This document shows, piece by piece, positions 35,857 to 47,679 of a DNA stretch of 64,000 nucleotides. Source of the DNA: Acephala macrosclerotiorum (lineage: Eukaryota; Ascomycota; Leotiomycetes; Helotiales; Mollisiaceae); contig MU119298.1 in NCBI GenBank assembly GCA_014904845.1, positions 3,289 through 67,288 on the forward strand, given 5' to 3'. The notes below the pieces were generated by a model. It saw only the letters and a list, made by a program, of their open reading frames with translations. It ran no database searches and was not told where the DNA came from. Both the position numbers and the translations under genes were made by a program. Numbering within the stretch: the stretch's first letter is position 1; each line of letters starts with the position of its first letter.

Positions 35857-38800
35857 CAGCTGTCCCAAATGTGGCGCAAGAGACTCCACACGGTAGCTAT
35901 CTCGAGGCTAGATCCAGTCGTCTTCTGAGACAGTGTGGGTGCCACAAGCCGCGAAAACTTCAATATAACACTGGAAACAGTGGAATTTGGAGGATATTAA
36001 TGAACGGCCAGAGGAGAATTGGCATTTGCAGTGAGGATGAAAGCTTGGAGAGAGAACACGTCTATGTTATAAGGTTTTTGCGTCCTTCATGCCCTCCAAA
36101 GTGGAGATTAATCTTGTACAAGAGGTGAGCAGGTACAGGGTAGGATATCGCCCAGGGCTCTCTTATGAGCGAGGTGGGTAAAGCCGTGGCCCGTCAAAGC
36201 CATCTTGGCCATTCGCTGTCCATCTACCGGTCGCCCTGTTAGTGGGGTCGAGTAAGCGTTACTCAGGGTCGAGTACCATGTATGTGACGATCTGAGTAAG
36301 GAAAGTCAGTGGCTCCGCGGGTGGTGATACCTGTTTCGGTGAGGTTATGGCTCTGATACGGCGTGTCTCTTATACATCGCATGGTTACCCCTCTGCTTGA
36401 AATCTTACTCCTGCTGCAAGTGTTCGGCTTAGAGGGAATAAACCAAGATACCATCACCTATAGCACCTCTAGGAAAGCACATGGGATCGGGGTCAGACCG
36501 TCTGATGCTGGGGTATGCAAGAATATGAAATCGTGTCGCTCTCACGGTCGATTACATGCGAGTTCCATGAGAAAAGCCCCAACAGCCGTCACTAAGACTG
36601 TTCCTTTCCTACCACGCAAGTGGCCGGGTAGACATTCCGCGTAGACGCTTCCATCAGCCAACCGTGAATCGAGGGTCCTTGCTTGCCTGTGAAGTACTCC
36701 CACCGCCACGCATAGGCCTATAATGAGGGATTTAATCGTCGCCGTTTGAAAACCATCAAGCCCTCATCGTAGATGCAAGCCATCTCAGATCGGGGAAGGT
36801 CCAATGTATCCGGGTCGTCACTTCACAGGCCCTACTTTGGACACTCCATTCCGGCAGCAAGGATCAATGTATACACTTGCCTCTGCTGCTGACCTCCGGA
36901 GCTCTTGTCAATGACATAGCCCTTGCAGCATTCTCGAGCCGAGAAGGAAAGATTACGGGAGCAACCCAAGTGCAGCCTGCTGTTCAAGGTTAGCCGTGCC
37001 TTCGGGGCAGCCATCGTAGATTCTAAGAGGGACTCCTGGGTATTGAGCGGCTTTGCAGCAGCTTCCAGGGTCGTGGAGATCTAGACCTTAAGGTTTTCTG
37101 CCTGAGACTATCATGAATGCGCAAAATATGTTGGCTAACTTTCACGAAAAATCTATCGACTTTTAGGACAATACTCTGTGTCCTAGCACTTTGGTACCCA
37201 GCGGTCCAGCCTTCTCGCAGGTCGGTCGATCGACAAGAAGATAGCAATTGAGCCCTTGGAAGGGAGACTGGGCTTACTCACAGACCCTGTGTCAAGCACA
37301 CGAAGGGTGTGTCTGGTCTGGGTCCAGGGCGAACGATATCGTGGTCAGACAGTCACCTAAGAACTCGCAAGGCTGAGTATTATATCCCGGTTCTAACGGA
37401 CTTCGGCCTGCGACAACAACGCCAGCCGTCCTAACAGTTCAGATCGGGATGGGCCCGGCCCCGAACCGAATCACGGATTCGTCCGCGGAGGACATGAATG
37501 CAAGACCTGTGTTCGGCACCATATCGGAACTTGGGATATTGGGACTGAAGCACACGATCACAAGACATTTCAGCCTCCCATTCGAGAGTACTCAAATATG
37601 CTTATCGCGGCAGGCTAGACAGCCTCACTCAATGATCTTATCTTTCATCTAGCCATATGTTACACCAAGGCGGAAGACCAAAATTGACCGTCATCCACAT
37701 GTCAACTCGAGGCTAAGATCTCTCCTAGGGAACAGTGCATCTGAATCATATCATGATAGCAAACTCGAAACTTCTTGTCCGTCAGAGTAGATTGCAAGAG
37801 TCAAGAGGGTAAGTCGTAAGACCCCCAAACAGGCCAAAAAAGCAAAGCAAAGCAAGCCAATTCAAATGCAGTATCATTGAACACGCTTCGTCCATTTTCA
37901 ACGCCACAAAATGCCAAAATCAAGATTAAAATAGAACACCTGAACATTACGAAGAGGCATTACTCCTTTGCTGGTCGTCTGTAGGACGTCCAAGTCCATA
38001 CGGACATGGAATGGCTGAATGTGCGCGTAGTCACTGATCTGAGATCTCGGCCCCCAGTACCTGCACTCCCACGCTATGTCCATACGCTTGTCGAGAAATA
38101 TATTGTACAACGGAACTCAATTGTCGCAGCATGGAGAACGTCACGACGGAGTCGTTGCTGCTTAAGATGAGATGTCGTTGAAAATTTCTTGTACAGTAGC
38201 GGTGAGCCGCACAAGCCTACAATCCGTGCACTACACTGGGACCATCCGCAAAACGGAAACTCCCTTGCACTGTTTGTGATGTTGGCGTTTGAACAGGTCG
38301 CTACTGGCAAGACGTCCAACAGATAAATATGATGTTGCGATCTGAGGATATACGAGGAGTCTTGTAGTGTACGCATATGTGCATCAAGGGATAGATGAAG
38401 AGACGCCTATTCACTTTTGGCTTTTTGCATTGCGTTTCCTTCTGAGCATTTTGAACTCGTTTATTGCTATTCAAGTTTCCTTTTGATATTGTAAATCATC
38501 CTGCATCATCTTGTGCTTCAATTCTCGTATCCAAGGTCACAAAACAGTAGTATGCATCCAAAAGGAGTGGGTGGGAAATTCCAGGTCCTGTCAAGTGCCG
38601 CAAACTATAGCTGGACCGAAGAAGTGAAAGTGCCAAACCGGTAGGAGGCACAATCTCCGAAGCTTGAATCGATGTCATGGAGGAGGTGCCCAAAAAACAA
38701 CACGCAGCATTTTAGGTCGAAGGTATTTGAACACTGTCAAGCACCCTGGATGCTGATTTGAGGACGATCACGTGCTGACGCAATCTCGTGCCGTAGGCAT

Positions 38801-39309
38801 GATAGCGTTTGACTACCGTCCACAGGTACCTAGTACCGACAAGTTCTAAATCATTAGTCGAGATTTTTGATATTGAGCTATGAAAGAGAAAGGAATACGT
38901 CTGGATTTTAGCTCGATGCGCTAGCGTATCTTAGACTGATCGAGGTAAGACTTTGCGATTGGATGAACTCTTTATTGGTTCTATTCTGTGTTGCCATTGT
39001 CCTTTGTACCCATTCTTCCAGTCTTTCATTTTGACTTTCTCTGAGATAAGGATGCATAAGGGAATCGTACTGTACAAATTGTTTTAGTGCAATTTCCCCA
39101 ACCGGACATGCCGCACCACAACGCCCTTCCTAACTCGTGAGAAGTTTCCATTGATTTATGCGCCATGGCCCTCACTACCTCTAAGACCCCCCTTCGATTT
39201 CCATATGAGAGGTAGAAATACTGAGATAAGTGTCAGCAAGGTCTTATGTAGTCTTCAAGTCTAGAGCGGGAATATGAGGTTCGTACCGTATGCTTTCAGC
39301 GACAAGAGT
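35857..39309. other. Gene-free stretch between paralogues A and B
   Basis: About 3.4 kb with only short frames on both strands and no domain. Segments near 38,148-38,205 and 38,761-38,785 match segments near 42,676-42,780 and 42,916-42,940, so the stretch belongs to the duplicated unit. Whether it hides a decayed gene cannot be judged by eye. Confidence 0.5.
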
Positions 39310-40153
39310 CTACAAATGGCAGATGTCCCAACCGCTCTTGTCCTTCTCCAACTTTTCAGTTATGGTCATGTTCTCGTCTGAGCGTTGGCGTATCCAGGCT
39401 TCTAGCTGATGTCTCTCGAGGATATGCTCTCCTGTTTCGGCTCGTGGAGTTCCGTCCTCGAAGTCGGTAGCAGAGCCTGCGAAAGCTTCAAGTGTATTAT
39501 TGTAGACGGTAGACCATACGTTCGTGTGCTCTACCGCTCCTGCGAGCTTGGTAGGGATCACTGTAGGTCCTCTTAGCGCCAATTCTGATGTCAAGAGAGC
39601 TGAAGTGTCACGCGAGTCTTCGCGAATCAAATCCGAAGAGTGAAAGCAGGAAGGCTGCATGCCAAAGAGGGTCATACTGGGGGCAATAGGAGCATTGTTG
39701 GCTTCGGGGGGTTGACTAGTGTTGTTCGTCCATGGGCTCGGGTCTTGGGGTTGCTGCTCAAAGTTTGAGATGTTGGTGTTATCGTAGGAGTTCGTCAAGT
39801 CGAAGGGAGAGATGGTAGAGGATGACACAGGAGTGTGCTCGGTAGCAGAATAACTAGGCTGGTGTATGAACTTCGGGAGTCCGAGAGGATGGTGTCCACG
39901 GTTTGTAGCATCGTAATGAGGTCCATTGTCACTCGCGGTATCCACAGCCTCAGTGGAGCTGGTTGAAGTAGTGAAAGAAGAAGGTCCGTTGGAGGGACCT
40001 GAAGTCGACAACGATGCAGTGCTGTAATTCGAGTGTTGGCCGGGTCTGTGAAAACGTCAAAATCAAGAGAGCCGTCTTCATAGAGTGTGGGTGAGCTGTT
40101 CACCTCTCTTTATCTAGTCGCCCACCCTCTTCCCGTGTCTCAGCCATGATCAT
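39310..40153 (-). CDS. LEK-module family protein B (261 aa)
   Basis: Exons 40153-40104 and 40045-39310 give 261 aa. Like A, it starts ATG-ATC-ATG with a 50-nt first exon and a phase-2 intron. The body is Ser/Thr/Asn/Pro-rich, with many NT and SS pairs. The C-terminus carries the module QLEAWIRQRSDEN, MTITEKLEKDKSGWDICHL. A and B share a two-residue insertion between the final Lys and Trp that the other four loci lack, so they form a subgroup. Overall divergence from A is high although lengths match exactly, suggesting fast evolution with constrained ends. No signal peptide; function unknown. Confidence 0.7.
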
Positions 40154-43100
40154 GAGGGGTAACAAAAGCAATATGGTGGCTGCTGCTCTGCACTGACACT
40201 CGGCCTTTAACCGCTGTCTGAGACAATGATGTACGTCACCCCAGGCCGAGGATCAGGAGGTTCGAGTTTGTCGACACTCTTCAAATCGATGAAGCAGTTT
40301 CGCGGTGATGAAAGCATGGAGAGAAACGTTTTGGAGACGAACATGCATCTTATATGGACAGTGAGCATGGTTCATCTGCTCATGCATATCTAAGCTCCGA
40401 TATAGTTCATTCAATCTTGCCGACGATGGAGGATTTGCGTATGGTATCCTGGTCCCTGGGATTGTCGGCCCCCTCGGAAACAACTCCGTCTCCCCAATTT
40501 TCCTTTTCCAGACCTGTGATTGCATGGCGGACCCACTATGGCCGTGCATGAGCTTCCAGGAAGAAGTATGCTTTCTAAGACGTAAAACCATGTTAACCGT
40601 TGGACGTGGGGGCTAACTTTGTCTGTTTACGATTATCTAGGCTGCCAGTCTAGCGATCGAGACGTCACATCCGTGAAAATTATTGTAGAGGAACATCTAA
40701 ACCATTGACTTCGACTTTGCAGCTTTGTTCGAGTCACAACTCGCAAGCTTGCTCGCAATTTTGATATAGCGAGGCTACGAACTTGCTCATCACACACACG
40801 CCTTTAAGTCCGTCCGGGGCAGTTTGAGATTTCAGTCTCCATGTGACTGAAGACTCGATACCCCTCTATTTTCAGCACAAGGATGTCCCAGTGGCCGATA
40901 CTTGCCCTTTTTGAAACGATCAGGCCCCGAATCCTTGTATGCCAGCAAGGCATGACCACTCGGAGCGCCAACGGCACTGCTCGCATACATATTTTGATAT
41001 CCAGGTCTGATCCCGCCTACCAAACATGACGAGGACATGGGCAGTCTTGGAGCTCCGTTGCAGACCTGCCCTTGGCAGAGTGACTCTTGCCTCGAGTCCA
41101 AAGTTCCTAGAAACATGGATCCCCGTCTTCCGCCACAAAAACAAACAACAAAATACAACCAATTATCACAGATGCAAAGAATGACAGAAGCCATGATGCG
41201 GTGAGGGGGGCACACGAAGATAGCAGAGATCTCGCACATCAGCTCAGAAATGTGATATAGGTATTTTGAGGCTGACGATTGATCGGCCTGTTCTAGGCCA
41301 TTGAGTTCATCTGACAACTAACGGCGTGCTGTGTATGGCAATCTCTGCGTCGTTATCGTTACAAGAGTCTCTCGATTCTGCTCAAAATAGTCGACGGAAG
41401 CTCATCCGGCGGTGCAGCCAGCGCTGGTTGGCCCAACTCTCTTCCTCACTCTGTGGAAAGCGCCCCGCAAACGAAAAAGCCCCTGATGAACACGATCGTG
41501 GTAGTCTCGGCTCAAGAACGGCTCAAGAATCTGCTTGTAGGCATGCTTGGTCAGTCGGTGGCCGGCTCGAACAAGATGCCGTACGTCCTCAAGTAGCTTC
41601 CAAGTTCGTGATTTATCGAGCCACAAAAGACGATTACCATCGTGTATCCGGTGCTTCACTTGCATAGCTCGGGTCATGCCGGCCATCTCCTGTAGAGAGC
41701 CCATTCACGAATCCTGGAGATGAATATTTTGACAAAGCTTATTATGCATAAAAGGCGACGAATTCGGCGTCAAACAGAACCCCCAGCAAACATCCATTCA
41801 TTCGCAGCGAATGGGTCGCCCCGGTCGAGCCCAGGGCCACTGTGGCACTGGCTAGAGCAGCTGAGCTCAGAAGAAGAAACGACCCTGCAGTCTAATCACC
41901 TGCTGTAGTTTTCGGCCACCAACCAGCATCAACAAATTGATGAGGTGATCGAATTCGGCATTTAAGATCCTAGCATGGCGCCTTCGTCCAAAATACGGAG
42001 TACGGGCAAGGCTGACTTGAGTTCATCCCAGCACGGATACCAGCTCTGTCTCATCGGACGGCTGTGGCTACATGAGCAGGTGGCAATTTTCCACGATCCC
42101 AAACTCAATATCTGATATATCCAGGCAATATTGCTCATACAAGCTTACGTTATCTTGAAGATAAAACCTTGTGAAAGAAGAGAGCGATTCGAATGCGGTT
42201 CATGGGCCATTCCATTGCTTTATATCGCAAGGATTTTGCTGCTACGTAGCTGGAATGACACAAAAATGATTTGAGATGAACGTGTCAGTGAAGTACTGGA
42301 GTTCCACTCATTCGTCTTGGTGCTATCATCAAATCCCAGAATCATACGCAGAAAGCCTGGTGTGACAGAGCGGCACCGGTACCAATTGGGACACCGAAAA
42401 AGCCGCGGAAAAGTAGGGAAAACCACAACGCAGATAATGATTCGCAGCTCGACGCCAAGGGATACCAAAAAGAAAGACTAATGACGAGGAGACGGGGTCG
42501 GCGCATTCGTGCTGGATCATTTTCAGACTGCTCTTCACAGCACCTAATTGGCTGTTTTGACGGCCAAAATGGTCTCCTCCAACCACTGATCTCGTCGCTC
42601 TACGCCTTGCGTCGTCTGCACGTTTTGTGCCAGAGAAAGCCCCTATTCGCAGCAAAAGTGCTCCAGATATTGCTGTTGCTCAAGATGAGATGTCGTCCAC
42701 ATTTTAAATTTAAGGCTACGGCAAGGGATCCGTGCCAATATATCCTGGTGAAAATCTTCCTGTAAAGCGGGGGTGCCGCTCAACTCATGTCAATATAAAT
42801 TCCCCAGCATAACATAAATTGTTCTCGATAACTTACTTCCCCTAATTGTATTGAGAGAACGACGTTTCTACGTTTGCAGGATCAAGGTCGAGCACCTTGC
42901 ACATGCTAACCTCGAGAACGATCACGTGCCGACGCGTTTTCTTCAACCTCTAACCCTGCAATCTTCAGTGGGCGTTTAAAATGAGGAATGATAGATGCGG
43001 CATAAGTTGAGAGTTTAAATAACCTAATAAAGTACAAAGCATGATCCTAAGATTTGCTTTATAGACACCTTGTAGATCACTTGACTTTTAATGCCTTATA

Positions 43101-43258
43101 TTCACTTGAAGAGTTCGAGGGATTCGTGATATGTAGCCCTTTGAATTAAGGCATAGCGAGAAGGCTAAGATATGGCTCTATAATCCCGACGATAGACTTG
43201 CAACGCACACGTTCTAGGAATATCTCCCTTCAACAATCGACATACCTCAACTGCAACC
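40154..43258. other. Gene-free stretch
   Basis: About 3.1 kb. Upstream of paralogue B, the first 250 bp resemble the corresponding upstream part of A (GATGAAAGC-x-TGGAGAGA block near 40,308 and 36,038). Frames such as 40,832-41,317 on the minus strand are open but show no domain or coding-like conservation. The end contains blocks duplicated from 38.1-38.8 kb. Confidence 0.5.
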
Positions 43259-44083
43259 ATGACCTCATCGCCGTCGACCATGGTTACCATCCAGGAGATC
43301 AAGGATTGGCTCAGGGAAAAGATCGCTCAAAAGCGAGTCATGCACAAGGATGTGGATAAATGGGTCGATCTCGACTTCCTGGAGGACATTCTGAAGCGTA
43401 TTCGAGCTTGCATCAACAACCATGCCCCATACCCCACAAAAGCAGCGACCTTGTTCCATGCTCTTCTTATGGCACACAGATATATCTGTAAGCTGTGTAC
43501 GTCTCTGCTGAAACACATATGCCAATCAAATTCTATAGATGGTGATGAAGCTAATGCTAACTTTGTCACGCAAATCCCCGACCAAAGCTGCATGAATCTT
43601 CTGACCGTGGAACAATTCTTGACTTCTCTGCGTAAGTTTCTTCAATAATTATAAATCTGTAGGCTGTCAAGATCGCTGATTCTACAGCCAGGTCACAACG
43701 AGACTGTTCGTTGGCACAGTGAGACTAACTGGCAATCCCAACCGAAAAGTCTTCCATCTGCCAAGCCAATGGCTCAGTCATCTTCAACCAAAGAGGGTCA
43801 TGCGAAGACGGATATCGATAAGAACTCTCAGAACGTCGAAAGTGAAGCAGCTAAGATCGTCGCTGAACTTAGAGGGCGCATCGAAACAGATCTGAGGTCA
43901 AAGTTAGAGGCAGAGATCAGGGAGAGAATCGAAGCTGAGCTCACTGAATCCTTAACGAAGAAGCTCAAGATAGAGATAGAGAAGGATGTTGACGGCAGGG
44001 TACGCGACAGGATACAAAAGCATCCTGAGGTGGTTGTGGCATGCTTACAGGGCAGACTTGATCATGAGCTAGGTTTAACCTAG
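43259..44083 (+). CDS. Orphan coiled-coil protein
   Basis: Exons 43259-43631 and 43692-44083 give 254 aa. The first half is helical and moderately Cys/His-containing (VTIQEIKDWLREKIAQKR; FHALLMAHRYICKLC). The second half is a long charged coiled coil (IVAELRGRIETDLRSKLEAE; IRERIEAELTESLTKKLKIE) with a short C-terminal tail. There is no signal peptide. I do not recognise a family. The acceptor was set at GCCAG|GT rather than the nearer CTACAG, because only that restores phase (1) and continues an open frame. It is the only plus-strand candidate gene inside the LEK-module array. Confidence 0.6.
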
Positions 44084-44583
44084 TGAGGGTTCAGGTGTTT
44101 GTTCCTTTTGTACAATAGCAAGGATGCTTGGCTCAGGAACCTCAACTTCATAGTGATTCAAATACAGTTTCTTTACAGCACCTATTTCAAAGAATTTTGT
44201 GAATAACGAAGGCAAGATAAATTTGTGACAAGAAAATGTTGCTTGGGAGTTTTGAACTGTCATGACATGTCCGTTTCGCTTGCACGATAGAGTCGACGCT
44301 AGCATCTATTGTTCCTTCTGTAACTTGCCCCAGCATCATCAGGATTCAAACACGCCGCGAGTTCACATTTCTCACAGAAGAGGCAAGAAGCATCGGAGCC
44401 AGCAACGATTTGAGCTTCCTCAAGTTTTCCTTCCCTTCGTATATATTTGCTGCATGCGAATTCCTTGAACGCATCCTGTGTTTCTAACACCCCAATGCCC
44501 TATGAAATGATGCTACCATTAAATGAACGCCCCAAGCTTAAACCGGCACCCATCACCTCCGGAGCATCGACCTTTTATCCTTC
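44084..44583. other. Intergenic, possible coding remnant
   Basis: Minus-strand frames at 44,075-44,305 and 44,299-44,490 translate to ordered-looking sequence (YLNHYEVEVPEPSILAIV; CLFCEKCELAACLNPDD) but do not join into a convincing gene. They could be remnants or chance. Confidence 0.3.
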
Positions 44584-45147
44584 TTATAAGTTCGAGCCAG
44601 AACCACATTGCTCCAGGTCCCACTTCTTCCTCTCAAGCCTCTCAGCCATGACCAGTCTGCTATCCGATGTCTCGTATACCCATGCAACTAATTGATCTGA
44701 AGCTTTCTTAGTGCTCTTCGTAGCTTGCGGATCATCGAGATTCATTGGAGCTGTGGACCATGTCTCGCATTCTTGCAGCCTCTTGTCATTCTGCGTCTCC
44801 CTCTGACTTTCTTGGAGGCAATTTTGATATTCGAAATCAATTTCGGCTACCATTATGGTTCGATGGTGTTCACCATCATGACCGTCGGCATGTATAAGAA
44901 GGGCAGATGGTTGGGCAGCTGCGTCTGCGAGGGATTTCGAGGAAGGGTCAGTTCGTCGTGGTGCTAGAGAATTCTGGCTATCTGGAAGGCGAGCAGACGG
45001 CAATGCCAGGTGAGTAAAGTTGCTGTGAGGTGTTTCCCTGCCGGAATGAGTTAGCATATAGGTTGACCAAAGTAGGACGTCGAGTGAGACGAACGATTCA
45101 AGCCTCTTATTCGAAGTCTTCGTCGATTCAGCAGGACTCTCGGACAT
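44584..45147 (-). CDS. LEK-module family protein C (168 aa)
   Basis: Exons 45147-45095 and 45037-44584 give 168 aa. The intron (donor GTTCGT as in the regulator at 15 kb, branch GCTAAC, acceptor GGCAG, 57 nt) is phase 2 after 17 codons, the same design as A and B. The body is polar, rich in Ser, Glu, Gln and Asp. The terminal module reads DQLVAWVYETSDSRLVMAER then LERKKWDLEQC. No signal peptide or known domain. If the intron were not removed the frame would stay open (187 aa), so both forms are possible. Confidence 0.6.
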   Translation of the reverse strand: MSESPAESTKTSNKRLESFVSLDVLLWSTYMLTHSGRETPHSNFTHLALPSARLPDSQNSLAPRRTDPSSKSLADAAAQPSALLIHADGHDGEHHRTIMVAEIDFEYQNCLQESQRETQNDKRLQECETWSTAPMNLDDPQATKSTKKASDQLVAWVYETSDSRLVMAERLERKKWDLEQCGSGSNL

Positions 45148-46683
45148 AGCTGCTGGGTTTTTGGCTACTCGCTCGTTGGCAGTACACTGCTACTTGGTGG
45201 ACCTAGCAACAATGAAATAAATATTTCAAGAATATTGGGGAAGCACAAGTGCTGGAGGGCTGAAACATTCATTCTCAAGTGCGCTCAGTGACGGACAGAA
45301 ATAAATTTATATGTGAACTCAACGGAAGATTGCTAACGGGGCAGCAACACCGCCTTCATTGCACCCAATGAGTGAATGGCAAGGAAGTTGCAAATCGAAG
45401 AGAATGACTAGCATGATCAGAAGCACTACCCACTTGCTGACCTTCTGGAAGTGCACCTTGGGGACAAATAGGGAAGCAACGGCTGAAATTGGATTATTAA
45501 AATCTAGCCGAGCCTTCATCATGCATATACCAGGTTTGATGTTGGTGCTCCGCTGAATCTCGAAGATTTTGGTTTTGGGGGAGGCGGCACCGCTCCTTTT
45601 ACCTTGGTCTCTTTTTCCACGTAGAATGACTTTCGAATCCAATCGCAACCGAGACCCCTATCCGAAAGAGGAGAGTCTCGATTTTGATGACTTGGAATGC
45701 TCCTCTTGGCATCATTGCTGATCAAGTCCGTGGGCCAAAGTGACGATGCACGTCACCGACGTGCATCCCCAAGCGAACTGCATTTGTAGATGCGCTAATA
45801 GAAGACGTATCTATGATAAGGGGTTGTAATAATATAGCCTATGGTCTGAATATCATGGCTGTATAGGCGTGGCTTTACTAGCTTTGACATATTTGGTAGT
45901 CCCCGCTGACCTTGCTATACTTCGGACAACGCACAATGCTCTCACCTTGACCACCCACTCTTCTTCCACTTGATGCTGCACAACTTGTGCGATGATCATC
46001 GCCCGAGCCTCGTCACAAAATCTCGAGAAGGACACATCTCCGAGGAACTCTCCGAGAAGCATGCACTGCGCCTCCCTCAGCCGATATTGCAATGCAACAA
46101 GCCTGATAAGCGGCGCTTAAGGCTCCAACATCGCAGCTTAGCGGCACAGCACCCCCTCTTTTGCCGCGTGGACCCTCTCATCGCGCAAAGGTGCACTTGA
46201 TATCTCCCGGATCAGGCGTCTGATTATTGCTTTGCCGCGAGAGACAATCATACATGTGTCAGCTGGAGCTGAGACTTCGGCTTGCATTGGCTAAGCTGCT
46301 GCCTGGCAGCGATTGTACGCGCTTGCGTCGGCTGGGATTGAGGATGGAGCGCCGAGTAGGTAGGAACCGAGGGTGCATGCTGCACAGGAGGGTGATTCCA
46401 AACGTGCAGGCGAGGCTCTTGACCGCTACTGTAAAGGGGACATAGAACCGCCAGCTAGTGACGTCGTACATTATTCCTTCCCTGATACTCGCCATGTGTG
46501 TTCTACCAAGAAAAAGAGGATGCAATCCAACTCCTTGAAACTTGTCTCATGAATTTGACCAACTTTTGATTCGGCTTTATTATTACACCGGTGCGGATTA
46601 TTGATATCTCGGAACTCTGTTTCATCCTGCCAAGGTACAGGTCAGCCTCGGATAGATTGAAGAAGGGCAAAAAACTTACTATC
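45148..46683. other. Gene-free stretch
   Basis: About 1.5 kb with no recognisable gene; short frames on both strands (for example 45,853-46,092 minus) lack support. Confidence 0.45.
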
Positions 46684-47018
46684 CTACAACCGCTCCAAAC
46701 ACGAAATCTCCCATTTGGATCTCTCCAGCCTCTCTGCCACCGTCAAGTAGTTGTCTCGTGTTTCATGGGCCCATAATTCCAGTTGGGACTTCTTCTCGTG
46801 TTGATGTTGGGAAGGAGTTGAACTGTCAAGACTCGCTTTGCGGCAGCTAGCGTGTGTTGGGAGGCTCTTAATGCTGGCTTGAAGCGACGTTGTAGTTTCT
46901 CTAGACGCAGAACATTAGGGTCCAGTCCAGCTGAGTATCACCAAAGTTCAGGGGATACTTGCCTCAGATTAGAGTCAGCTGCAGCCTGCACAGAGAATTT
47001 CTCGTTTCGTCCCATCAT
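46684..47018 (-). CDS. LEK-module family protein D (90 aa), GC-AG intron
   Basis: Exons 47018-46963 and 46900-46684 give 90 aa. The first exon has 18 codons plus two bases and ends AG|GCAAGT, the typical non-canonical GC donor; with acceptor TCTAG the phase is 2, matching A, B and C. The protein is the smallest of the set: a short polar linker and the module QLELWAHETRDNYLTVAERL, ERSKWEISCLERL, with an ending almost identical to that of locus E. The gene is too short and too spliced for a simple ORF scan. The start (tandem ATG) is inferred from the shared architecture. Confidence 0.55.
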
Positions 47019-47172
47019 GGATAGTAATCGTAACTGTAAAGCGCAGTCCCTCAAAAACTTCAATAACCAAAGCAGAATTGAGCAGCAAATGTGAACGAAT
47101 GTGGGAGATTTTCAAGAAAGAGGATAGGCTTGACAGGGTTGACTCTTGGAAAGTGATGGCCATCTTCATCTC

Positions 47173-47679
47173 TTATGCATCTGTAGTTGCATGCTCTGTA
47201 TATATCATCTGAACACCCTTTCTATTGTCAGTATTTCGTTTTGCCGTATCCGTACATGAACGGTCCGAAGACGCCCAAGGCAAACGGTCCACCATCATCT
47301 TGCAATACAAATCAAAATGTGTAGATGTAGTACCTGAACAACATGGCTTGAAATTCAGCAGCAAATTGGAAATCCCAGCACCGGACGGAAGGAAGAGGAC
47401 CACGAGGTGGCCAATCGCACCTGGTGGCTGTTCCGGGAAATCGAAGGGGCCGTAAGTCCAAGACTTTCGGTGTGGTGGTAAAGGGCTTGCAAGGTCGCCA
47501 TTCTGTCGGAACTTGGGGGCTGGTGCCAAAACCAGGCTCGGCCCCTCTTTTTCTAGTCGTTCACTACCAAGTCGCTGATGGATTGACGGGATGGGATCTT
47601 CAGCGCTATTACCTGCATGCCATGTTGTTAATGCAAGGAACACAAGTTTTGCTTTTGATGTGATACGGAACATACTCAT
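47173..47679 (-). CDS. Possible small secreted protein
   Basis: Open frame with ATG at 47,679 beginning with a good signal peptide (basic n-region, hydrophobic KLVFLALTTWHAG, small residues NSA before the likely cleavage). The rest is Pro/Gly/Ser-rich with a CC pair, and no domain. Possible introns (donor GTAATAG right after the signal peptide; GTACTAC ... TTGCAAG near 47,300) mean the 168-residue single-exon reading may be wrong. It starts 0.66 kb upstream of locus D on the same strand. Chance ORF not excluded. Confidence 0.35.
   Translation of the reverse strand: MSMFRITSKAKLVFLALTTWHAGNSAEDPIPSIHQRLGSERLEKEGPSLVLAPAPKFRQNGDLASPLPPHRKSWTYGPFDFPEQPPGAIGHLVVLFLPSGAGISNLLLNFKPCCSGTTSTHFDLYCKMMVDRLPWASSDRSCTDTAKRNTDNRKGVQMIYTEHATTDA

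Noticed and set aside
40804..40986. Possible seventh copy of the C-terminal module (Trp-Asp-Ile after a basic stretch)
   Set aside because: The LxxW and AExLE parts are absent; the resemblance covers only a few residues.
40832..41317. 161-codon minus-strand frame as a gene
   Set aside because: No domain, no splice support and overlapping frames of similar quality.
43632..43687. Acceptor at CTACAG for the coiled-coil gene
   Set aside because: It breaks the frame; the next AG (GCCAG) keeps phase 1 and the open coiled-coil frame.
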